A DNA stretch of 64,000 bases from Nocardiopsis sp. CNR-923 (GTDB lineage: Bacteria > Actinomycetota > Actinomycetes > Streptosporangiales > Streptosporangiaceae). Of this stretch, positions 1 through 7,648 are shown piece by piece. The notes beneath the pieces are model-generated. The model was not told where the DNA came from, did not search any database, and saw only the letters and a program-made list of their open reading frames with translations. A program made the translations under genes and the position numbers. The stretch is taken from assembly GCF_001942255.1 (NCBI RefSeq), contig NZ_MKKC01000022.1, forward strand, positions 62,001 to 126,000. Reading direction: 5' to 3'. The stretch's first letter is position 1, and every line of letters starts with the position of its first letter.

Positions 1-203
1 TGTCGGGCGTGGGCAAGTACACGGCCCAGGGGTTCGGCGCGGTCCGCGTGGACACGGTGACCAGAACGGGGATGACTCCCCAGGCCCCCGCACCCCGTTC
101 CCGCGGGCGAGCGGACCGGGGCGGGCGCCGCGCGCCCCGGCGGGTGGACGGCCCACGTCCACGGATGGCGGCCGAGGAGTTCAGCGGGACGCTCTTCGAC
201 TGA
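1..203 (+). CDS. Cas6-like RAMP protein, C-terminal end (partial)
   Basis: The gene enters from the left edge and stops at 201-203; the visible codons are in the frame starting at position 3. The first residues read SGVGKYTAQGFGAVRV, which fits the glycine-rich G-x-GK...GFG-x-V loop near the C-terminus of Cas6 pre-crRNA endonucleases and other RAMP proteins. After the loop comes a basic tail of about 45 residues rich in Arg and Pro that looks like low-complexity extension. The position just upstream of a type III effector operon on the same strand supports a crRNA-processing role. A different RAMP protein is possible because only the last 67 codons are present. Confidence 0.5.
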   Translation, partial: SGVGKYTAQGFGAVRVDTVTRTGMTPQAPAPRSRGRADRGGRRAPRRVDGPRPRMAAEEFSGTLFD

Positions 204-810
204 TCCGGGACCGCCGGCTCCCGCCCGGGGACGGCGGGCGGGGGTCGGTCCGGCGGAGCCCCGCGCCCGCTCGGCGGTCGGTGGGGCGGGGCGGCGGCCA
301 CGCGCTGGCGCCCGGCACACACCGCGCCGCCCGCAGCCGTGAGCGCGAACCCGACCCGGCGCGCTGAATCGTGCCCCCTGGCCGGCCGCCGCCCGGGTAC
401 GGGGCATCACACCCGGGGGCCCCGGGCGCGAGGTCCCGGTCCCCCCCGTCGATCCCTCAGCACCCGTGCAAGTCCTCGCAGGTGGGGGACCAGGTCCTGG
501 GCGGTCAGCGGCGCCGGGACGGCGGGCGCAGGGGCCGCGGGCGGGCCGGGGAACGCCGTGGGTTCCGGAAGGTGCCGTGTCATGGTGGGGACCTCTCCGT
601 GCGGGAAGGGCGGATGCGCATCCAGCTCTCTCGGACACTGTCCTGGGCCCTGGCCGGAACGGGACGATTCGCCACGAGACGGTGTCGGACCGTCGGCGCA
701 CCTGGTATCGATGGTGATCGTGGCCGTACCGGCAGCGTCCGAGAGAGGTCACCAGGACGCCCCGCACGTCCGGCCCCCATCCCCGCCCGTCCAGAGGGAG
801 ACCTCCCACG
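204..810. other. Intergenic stretch before the effector operon; no CRISPR array seen
   Basis: About 600 bases lie between the Cas6-like stop and the Cas10 start. The overlapping open frames here are typical high-GC shadows and none has a family-like sequence. I looked for regularly spaced repeats and found none, so any array must lie outside the window. The only small structure I noted is a perfect 12-bp palindrome, GGATGCGCATCC, at 612-623. The leader and promoter of the effector operon are presumably here, but I cannot point to a convincing -35/-10 pair. Confidence 0.5.
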
Positions 811-2675
811 GTGACTCGTCGCGACCCTCGGCCGCCCTTCCCGGCGCGGTCGTTCCCCCGCAGTGAGGAGGCGGGAGATCCGCCGGTCAGCGGTGTGGTG
901 GTCGGCGTGGACCTGCGCGGCATCCAGGCCTTCGTCTTCGGCGGTCGGCGCATCCTCGACGCGGTGGGAAGGGCGGCCCTGGTCGCGGAGTTGACCGACA
1001 CCGCGAACACCCGCCACGGCGTCGCCGACCTGCTGCCGCCCGACCACGTGGTGCTGCGCGACGCGGGCGGCGCCCTCACCCTCGTCCTTCCCGACCTGCC
1101 CGCCGCACGGGAGTTCACCGGTCGTTACACCCGGCGGCTGCGGGACCTGGCCGGGCGGCTCACCCCCGTGGTCGCCCTGGTCCCCTACGGTCCCGTCGGC
1201 GACGGGACCGGGGCCGGGCGGGTCGTCTCGGGCGTGGACGAGGCCCTGGCGGCGCTGCCCTCGCGGCTGCGCGACGCCCGACGGCGCATGTCGGCTCTGC
1301 ACACCCCCGCCCACGGGTACGGCGTGACCGCGGTGTGCGCGGTCACCGGGGGGCCCGCCGAGGTCGTGGACGGCAGCCGGGCCCAGGACGGCGACGCGGG
1401 CGTCCACGAGCGGGTGACGGCCGACGTGGCCCGAGCGCGCGGGGTGGGCCGCCGCTGGCACCGCGCGCACGGCGCCGCGTGGTTGGACGGGGCGGTCACC
1501 GCCACGGGGGAGCCCGAACTCGCGCTCCCCATGGAGGTCGACCGGCTCGGCCGCGACCACGGCGACCTCAGCCGCCTGGCCGTCGTGCACGTGGACGTCA
1601 ACGGGCTCGGCGCCATCCTCGGCGACTACCGCGACCGTGTCGCCGACCCCGCCGCCCCCGGATCGGGCGCACTGGCCCAGCGGACCCTGTCCATGCGCAT
1701 CGCCGACCTCACCGAGGGTCTGGCCCGGGCCCTGGTCCGTGCGGTCGCCGCCACCGTCCACGCCGAGCCCGGCCGCCGCCCGCACATCCCCGGCGCGGGC
1801 GCGGCTGGCCCGGTCTCCCTCTTCCACACGCCGACCGGGCCCGTCCGACTGCCGCTGCGCCCCATCGTCGTGGCGGGCGACGACCTGACCGTCGTGTGCG
1901 ACGCCCGGCTCGCGCTGAGCCTGACCCGGTACGCCCTGGACTGGCTGGACGCCGACCCCGATCGGATCGCCGACCCCCGCGACCCCCGGGTGGCCCTGCA
2001 CCGGGTGCTCGCCGGGGCCCGTGGCGGCGTGTCCGACGGCGGTCGCACGGTCACCGGTCCGGACGGGCGCGTGCACTCCACACACGTGCCGACCGTCGGC
2101 GCGGGGATCGCGGTCCAGCCCGTCGGCGCGCCCCTGTGCCTGGGTTACGACCTGTGCGAGGCGATGTGCCGCCGCGCCAAACAGCATCGCGTCGACCGCG
2201 CGGCGACCGACCCCACGGCCCCCGACGACCACGCCGTCGCCTGGACCACCCGCTTCGACGGGGCGGAGCGCGTCCTGCGCAGGCTCGACCAGGCCCGTCA
2301 GGCCCTCGATCCGCGCACCTCACTGCCCCTGACCGGCACCGGTTTCTCCCTCTTCCTGGACCGCTACCTGTCCGGGGACGCGCCCGGCGGCCTGCTCGCG
2401 GACGGCGACACCCGCCACCGGGGCTGGCTGGTGTCCGCGCTCGTCCCGCTCCTGGAGGCTGGCGCCGACCCGGGCCCGGAGATCGACCGCCGCGCCCGGG
2501 TGACCGGCGCCCCCGTCGCGCTGCCCCCGGACTGGACCCCCGGCGCGCTGCTGGACGCCGTCGAGGTCATGGACCTGTACCTGGACCCCGGCCTGGCCGA
2601 GGCCCTCCCGCCCCACCTGCCCCAACCCCCCGACCGCGAGGCCGCGTCCCGGCGGCGAAGGGCCCGTTCCGGTGA
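811..2675 (+). CDS. Cas10-like large subunit, HD domain absent, 3' end frameshifted
   Basis: Predicted signalling subunit of a type III effector complex. GTG start at 811 follows a GGGAG ribosome site. The protein begins almost directly with a palm fold (GVDLRGIQAFVFGGRRI, residues about 31-47), so the N-terminal HD nuclease domain of many Cas10 proteins is missing. A second palm carries HVDVNG (Asp 262) and VVAGDDLTVV (GDD at 356-358), the metal-binding motif of the cyclic oligoadenylate synthase with Ala in place of the first Gly. The frame has no stop until 5229 and would run through the next gene as Arg-rich junk. Restoring one base near 2640-2660 makes it end at TGA 2673-2675, overlapping the next GTG by 4 bases like the next three junctions, and gives 621 residues. 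Confidence 0.75.
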
Positions 2676-3433
2676 GCCGCCCCGACCGCATCGCCGTGCA
2701 CCTGGCCTCGCCCGCCCTCTTCGTCGGCGCCAGCGCCGACGGCACCGGGGCCGACACCGACGTGGTCACCGACGACCACGGCCTGCCCTACCTGCCCCGC
2801 CACCGCCTGTCCGCGCGCCTGCGCGCCGGGGCGGCCAGCGCGTCGGCCGTCGCCCCGCACCTGTTCCGCGCTGCCGACGACCTCCTGGGCCGCGACGGCT
2901 CACACGGCCCCGACCGCATGCTGCGCGTGGGCCACGCCGTTCTCGGGGTCGAGGTGCGCGCCGCCGTGGCCCGCGCGTTGGCCGGGCGCGCCGAACCCGT
3001 GCGCACCACCCTGCGCCGAGCGGTCACCGACGCCTTCACAGCCCTGGAGTCGGGGGTGGAGATCGGCTCGGGTGGCGCTCCCGAACCCGGGCGGCTGCGC
3101 ACCCACCGGGTCCTGTTGCCCGGGCTGACCCTGACCGCCGCGCTGACCTGGGCCGCGCCTCCGGAGGAGGAGCACTGGCGGATCCTCGCCCGCGCCTGTC
3201 TGGCCACCACCCAGATCGGATCGAAGGGCTCTCGGGGCCGCGGTCGCGTCGACGTCCGCCTGGTCGGCCCGGGACCGGAGGACCCGCACGCCACGACGCT
3301 GCGGCTGGCCGCCCCACCCGCCCGGGTGAACACACCGCACCCGGGGACGGTCCCCGATCCCTCCGCCCCGCAGGCCCCGCCCGCTCCGTGGACGCGGACC
3401 GGCTCGGCGGCCCGCGGGAGGGAGGCCCGGTGA
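2672..3433 (+). CDS. Csm3/Cas7-like RAMP protein
   Basis: Single-domain RAMP protein of 253 residues, predicted backbone subunit that coats the crRNA. The N-terminal part has the family layout of a short strand (IAVHLASPALFVGA), an Asp-bearing loop (TDVVTDDHGLPYLP) and a basic helix where Csm3 has its P-x-IPGSSLKG segment. Near residues 178-195 is the Gly-rich loop TQIGSKGSRGRGRVDV. The Asp in the first loop aligns by position with the Csm3 RNA-cleaving Asp, which is an inference from motif order. GTG start at 2672 sits in a GTGA overlap with the Cas10 gene after repair of that gene's break; the stop overlaps the next GTG in the same way. The last 40 residues are Pro-rich. Confidence 0.7.
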   Translation: MSRPDRIAVHLASPALFVGASADGTGADTDVVTDDHGLPYLPRHRLSARLRAGAASASAVAPHLFRAADDLLGRDGSHGPDRMLRVGHAVLGVEVRAAVARALAGRAEPVRTTLRRAVTDAFTALESGVEIGSGGAPEPGRLRTHRVLLPGLTLTAALTWAAPPEEEHWRILARACLATTQIGSKGSRGRGRVDVRLVGPGPEDPHATTLRLAAPPARVNTPHPGTVPDPSAPQAPPAPWTRTGSAARGREAR

Positions 3434-5229
3434 CCCCCGCCCCACGCACCGCCTACCTGCCGCTGCGCTACGTCCTCACCGACACACTGGCCGTGCGTAC
3501 CGCCTTCGACCCCCTGAGCGTGGAGTCCGCGCACGTCATCAGCGGGAGGTCCCAGCGCGGCATGTTCGCCGCCGCCCTGCGCCGCGCCGGACGCCACGAC
3601 GACCTCGACGCCTGGGTGGCGCGCGGCGACGCGCTGCGCTTCGCCCCCGCCCACCCCCGCCTGGAGCCAGACGGCGACCCGGCCGCGGCCCACCTGCCCC
3701 GCGCGGCCGCCGCCCTTCCTCCGCCCGCCTACCTCCACACCCCCGGCAAGGACGGCGACACCACCGTCGACGTCTTCGGTCCCACCGACCCGGCCACCGC
3801 CTACCGCGCGGTCCGCGACCCGCTGACTCCCGACCGCTCGCTGCGCGCCCGCCTGCGCACCACCGCCGAGCAGTACCTTGGCCGGTCCCGTGCCGGCGCC
3901 ACCGCCCAGGGGGTTCCCTTCCTCACCACCACGCTCGACCCTGGGCAGGTCTTCGAGGCCCGCTGGCAGCTGCGCGCCCCGGACACCGCGGCCCTGCGCT
4001 CCCTGGCCGCACGGGTGGTCGCCGCCCTCGCCGAGGCCGGGGACACGCTCACCCTGGGATCGGGCGGCACCCGGGCGCACGGCGGGGTCCGCGTGGCCCC
4101 CGTCGACCCCGACCGCCTGCTGGTGCCCGACCGGGTCGACCCGGTGCGCCCCGACCGCTCCTGGCCCGCCGGAGCCCCTGTCGACCTCCTGCTGCTCTCA
4201 CCCGCGCTCGTGGTGGACGAGCACGGTCAGCACCGGCCCGATGCGCTCGTGCCCGCCGTGCTCGACCTGCTGGGACGGCGCCTGCCCGACACCCGAGCCG
4301 AGGTCCTGGCAAGCCATGTCGAGGCCGAGACCGTCGGCGCCTACCACCGCGGCTACCAGGGGCCGATGGCCGAGCGCTGGGCCGCCCGGCCCGGTGCCGT
4401 GGTCCGCCTCCGCCTCGACCGGGACCTGACCACCGAACGGGCCCGGCTCCTGGAGGCGCACCCGCTCGGGGAGCGCGTGGTGGACGGCCACGGACAGTTC
4501 ACACTCGCCTTCGCGCCGCCGCCCGTCCCCGAACCGCTCGCCCCGCTGGCGGAGCCCCTCGCGGGCGGGGACCGGGTCGTGCTGTCCGCGCCCCCGGACC
4601 CGGACGCCGACGCCCAGCTGCGTTCCCTGTACGACGACCTGTTGTGGAACGCCGTCGCCCCACCGGTGCGCGACCACGCCCGCGCGCTGGTGCGGGGTTC
4701 CGCGCACCTGCTCACACCGCTGACCCCCAGCCTGGTGGGCCGTCTGCGCGAGGTCGTGGTCCACCCCCACCGCACCCCCGAGGACGCCCTGGCGGCCCTG
4801 CACCGCGTCGTCGCGGGCGACTTCTCCGCCGACGCCGACCCCTCCGGAGCGCGCAGGGTGCTGCACGACCGGGCGGTGCGCGCGCTGGAGCGCGCCCGGC
4901 TGGCGCGACCCGGTCGACCCGGCACCGTCACGGTGCGCGCCTGGCTGGAGGATCTGGCCGGGGGCGCCGCCGCGTGGTGGGCCGACAACCGTCCGGATCC
5001 CCGACACGGCCCCGCCTACGCCGAAGCCGTCGCCGCCGTCGACCTGACCTTGACGGACGGCCGGCCGCCGCGCGCCCACCCCAGCGGCCTGTCCGCGCAC
5101 GCCCGGGCCTGGGAGCGTCGGGGGGCGGCGCGTCTGTGCCTGGTCCTGGTCTCGTCCTGGCTGGCCGAGGCCGCCCGCGTCCCGCGCCCGGCCGCGGACG
5201 GCGGCCCGTCCCGGGGAGGCCGCGGGTGA
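3430..5229 (+). CDS. Csx10-like RAMP protein
   Basis: RAMP protein of 599 residues, the size and layout of Csx10, the Cas5-like subunit that marks type III-D systems. An N-terminal RAMP fold (AYLPLRYVLTDTLAVRT) is followed by SGRSQRGMFAAALRRAG, the position where the family has its G-S-x-L-R-G-x-L motif. The Gly-rich segment LGSGGTRAHGGVRV lies near residues 215-228. Further on, GAYHRGYQGPMAERW and GAVVRLRLD match the G-x-N...G-x-P...A-x-x-x-GSV region I know from Csx10. The gene is in the same frame as Cas10 with no stop between, but the true start is the GTG at 3430 inside the GTGA overlap with the previous RAMP gene. It ends in a GTGA overlap with the next gene. Confidence 0.6.
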   Translation: MTPAPRTAYLPLRYVLTDTLAVRTAFDPLSVESAHVISGRSQRGMFAAALRRAGRHDDLDAWVARGDALRFAPAHPRLEPDGDPAAAHLPRAAAALPPPAYLHTPGKDGDTTVDVFGPTDPATAYRAVRDPLTPDRSLRARLRTTAEQYLGRSRAGATAQGVPFLTTTLDPGQVFEARWQLRAPDTAALRSLAARVVAALAEAGDTLTLGSGGTRAHGGVRVAPVDPDRLLVPDRVDPVRPDRSWPAGAPVDLLLLSPALVVDEHGQHRPDALVPAVLDLLGRRLPDTRAEVLASHVEAETVGAYHRGYQGPMAERWAARPGAVVRLRLDRDLTTERARLLEAHPLGERVVDGHGQFTLAFAPPPVPEPLAPLAEPLAGGDRVVLSAPPDPDADAQLRSLYDDLLWNAVAPPVRDHARALVRGSAHLLTPLTPSLVGRLREVVVHPHRTPEDALAALHRVVAGDFSADADPSGARRVLHDRAVRALERARLARPGRPGTVTVRAWLEDLAGGAAAWWADNRPDPRHGPAYAEAVAAVDLTLTDGRPPRAHPSGLSAHARAWERRGAARLCLVLVSSWLAEAARVPRPAADGGPSRGGRG

Positions 5230-6914
5230 CCCCGGCACTGGTCTGGGAGGTCACCGCACACCTGTGCCTGCTGTCCGACACCCATGTGGGCGCCGCCCAG
5301 GCAGGCGCGCGCCACGCCGCCGAGAGCGACCTCGACCTGCACGTGGACCGCGATCCGCGCACGGGGGCGCCCCGTCTGCGCGCCACCACCCTGGCCGGGC
5401 TCCTGCGCCACGAGCTGGCCGAGCGCACCGGCGACCCCGACCGCGTGGGCACGCTCCTGGGTTCCGCCGAGCCCCGAACCGAGACCGGCCAACGGGTGCT
5501 GCCGCCCCGCCCCAGCGCGCTCGACCTCGACGACGCCCAGGCGGTCCTGCCCGGGGGGACGACGGTCGCGGTGCGCGCGGGGACGCGCGTGGACCCGGCC
5601 ACCGGGGCCGTGCGGCCCGGGCGAACGTGGCAGTGGGAGATCCTGCCCGCCGGAACCGTCCTCACCGCGCACCTGCGCCTGCGCGTGCCCACCCCCGCCG
5701 ACGAGTCCGGGCTTCTGGAACTGCTCGTGCTCGCCGCCGGGGGGCTCGACGGCCTGGGGGCGGGCGCGCACGTCGGCGGTCGTACGGGGAGGGGGTACGG
5801 GGCGGTGCGGGTCACGCGCTGGACCGCCCGAAGGTATGACCTCACCGACGAACACGGGTGGTTCGCCCACCACGCACGGACCTGGGCCGAACGCTGGTCG
5901 CGGGACGCCGCCGTCCCGGGGCCGCCCCCCGTCGAGGAGTCGGGCGCGGGAGTTCCCGGCACGGGCCGCGCGGACCTGCTGACGGCTCTGCGCGGCGAGC
6001 TGGCCGCCCGGGGGCGCTCTCCGGCCGTCGCCGGACCGGCCGTCCTCGCTCCCGCCGCCGACCGCCGTCGACGCGCCGAACTCCACCTGGCGCTGGCCGT
6101 GGGCGAACGCACCCCGCCACCGGTCGGCGACGGCTCCGTGGACGACGTCGGGGAACGTCGAGACGGCGTCGGCCCGCTGCCCGATCCGCGTCCTGGGCTG
6201 CTCATGATCGGGGACGCACCGACCGGTGACCGGATCAGTTCGGTCGACCGCGCCCACCGCCGCCGCCCGGTCGGGGCCGCCGCCGACCCCACCGACGTCC
6301 GCCTCGCGCCCGTCCTCGGCGACACCGCCCTGTTCTCCCTGTTCAAGAGGGTCGCCGCCCGTCTGGTGCGCGACACCGCCGAACATCTGGGCGGCCCGTC
6401 CTCCCTCTGGCGGCACTGGCACGCCCACTGGTGGGGCGCCGACGCCGAACGGGGCGTGCCCCGGCCCTCGCGCGTGCGCCTACGGGCCACCCCCGTCCTG
6501 ACCGGCGGCGCGCCGCTGACCACCACCCGACTGACCGTGGACGCCCTGTTCGGCGACGCGGTCGACGGCCGCCTGTTCACCACCGACCTGCACTGCGGCG
6601 GTGCCGCGGAGGCCGTCCTCGACGTGCGCGAACCCGACGAGGCCGTCCTCGGCCTGCTCACCCTCCTGGTCAGGGAACTGGCCACGGTCCCCTTCGAGAC
6701 CCTCGGCGCGGGCACGGGCAGCGGAAACGGACGCGTCACCGCCACCGGCGCCGCCGTGACCATCCACCCCGGCGACGGCGGACCGGCGCGCACGGTCGAC
6801 CTCACCGCCGCCGTGTTCGCGCCCGCCAGCCCCGAGGCGGCCACCGCTCGGCGCTGGTTGGCCGCGCTGCACGCCCGCCTGGCGCCCGCCGACCCGTCCG
6901 GAGGTGACCGGTGA
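5226..6914 (+). CDS. Double Cas7 (Csm3-like) fusion RAMP protein
   Basis: Protein of 562 residues with two Cas7-type domains. Domain 1 (about 1-200) has SDTHVGAAQ, then an Asp-rich loop ESDLDLHVDRDPRTGAPRLR in the place where Csm3 carries the catalytic Asp, then LAGLLRHEL and the Gly-rich loop GGRTGRGYGAVRV. Domain 2 (about 330-530) has SLFKRVAARLV, TVDALFGDAVDGRLFTTDLH, close to the Cas7 segment ending in a 'gaLf-x-x-E' strand, and GAGTGSGNGRVTATG. A variable linker (about 215-320) joins them. Fused Cas7 subunits are known in type III-D and III-E systems. Two backbone positions made from one chain would fix their order in the complex. GTGA overlaps on both sides show translational coupling. 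Confidence 0.65.
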   Translation: MTPALVWEVTAHLCLLSDTHVGAAQAGARHAAESDLDLHVDRDPRTGAPRLRATTLAGLLRHELAERTGDPDRVGTLLGSAEPRTETGQRVLPPRPSALDLDDAQAVLPGGTTVAVRAGTRVDPATGAVRPGRTWQWEILPAGTVLTAHLRLRVPTPADESGLLELLVLAAGGLDGLGAGAHVGGRTGRGYGAVRVTRWTARRYDLTDEHGWFAHHARTWAERWSRDAAVPGPPPVEESGAGVPGTGRADLLTALRGELAARGRSPAVAGPAVLAPAADRRRRAELHLALAVGERTPPPVGDGSVDDVGERRDGVGPLPDPRPGLLMIGDAPTGDRISSVDRAHRRRPVGAAADPTDVRLAPVLGDTALFSLFKRVAARLVRDTAEHLGGPSSLWRHWHAHWWGADAERGVPRPSRVRLRATPVLTGGAPLTTTRLTVDALFGDAVDGRLFTTDLHCGGAAEAVLDVREPDEAVLGLLTLLVRELATVPFETLGAGTGSGNGRVTATGAAVTIHPGDGGPARTVDLTAAVFAPASPEAATARRWLAALHARLAPADPSGGDR

Positions 6915-7648
6915 CCCATCACCCCCCGCTCCCCGCGGGCCTGGCCGTTCGCCGGTTGACCTCCGAGGAGGTCGACGGCGTCCTCACCGACGTGTTCGAC
7001 CGCGGATCACGGTGCCGCCTCCTGGACGCGCCCGACGCCCCGGACCGGCCCCAGTGGCTGCTCGCCGAACTCGGCGACGCGCGCGTCACCGGCACCTGTC
7101 CCCGCGACCGTTGGTACCGCTCCGACACCCATCCGGGAGCCGACCCGACCACGCGGCCCCTGGCTCCCGCCGCCGACCGCTGGCGGATCCTGGAGGTCCT
7201 GGTCTTCTCCGCCACCGCCCAGATCCGCCTCGGCGAACGGGCTGAGGCGGGGTGGATCAGCGCTGACGACCCCGAACCGGTCCCGGCCTGGCTCCGCCCG
7301 AGGGACCGCTCCTTCCTCCTCCAGGGCTGGAACGGGCCCGCGCACAGCCGCACCGTCGACACCCGGGCGCCCCTGTCGGTGACGCGGGAGCCCGGTGGGG
7401 CCAGGGCCGTCCTCCCGGTGGCGTGGGCCGACTTCGCCGGGCACCCGCGCCCGGCCCCGGGCGGGCGCACGGCGCTCTCCAGCCGGGGAACGTGGCTGAC
7501 CGTCCGCGAGTACTGGGCCGCCGACCCCGCCACCGGCGCCGTCGGGGTCGCCTTCCACCGCCTCACCGGCCTGTCCACGGGCGCCAAACCGACCGGACCG
7601 GAGATCGACGTCGGCACGGGCGACGAGATCCCATGGGCGGGGGACTGA
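6911..7648 (+). CDS. Csx19-like protein of type III-D loci
   Basis: Protein of 245 residues between the double Cas7 and the TIGR03986-like gene, coupled to both by a GTGA overlap at the start and TGATG at the end. Features that recall Csx19 (TIGR03984) are WLLAELGDARVTGT near the N-terminus, a central RWRILEVLVFSATAQIRLG followed by a Trp-containing segment, and a C-terminal VREYWAADPATGAVGVAF-H-R-L pattern. No catalytic motif is apparent. Csx19 has no settled molecular role that I can state; it travels with csx10 and csm3-like genes. The call rests on context plus weak motif similarity. Confidence 0.55.
   Translation: MTHHPPLPAGLAVRRLTSEEVDGVLTDVFDRGSRCRLLDAPDAPDRPQWLLAELGDARVTGTCPRDRWYRSDTHPGADPTTRPLAPAADRWRILEVLVFSATAQIRLGERAEAGWISADDPEPVPAWLRPRDRSFLLQGWNGPAHSRTVDTRAPLSVTREPGGARAVLPVAWADFAGHPRPAPGGRTALSSRGTWLTVREYWAADPATGAVGVAFHRLTGLSTGAKPTGPEIDVGTGDEIPWAGD

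Noticed and set aside
204-810. Possible CRISPR array between Cas6-like and Cas10 genes
   Set aside because: No regularly spaced repeats were found.
580-2232. Minus-strand open frame of 550 codons opposite Cas10
   Set aside because: Composition is Gly/Val/Asp/Arg-rich without motifs, as expected for the antisense of a high-GC gene.
811-5229. A 1472-codon open frame that would fuse Cas10 to the Csx10-like protein
   Set aside because: The middle third is Arg-rich frame-shadow sequence, a complete RAMP gene lies there in another frame, and later junctions of the operon use 4-base overlaps. Two separate genes with one lost base fit better.
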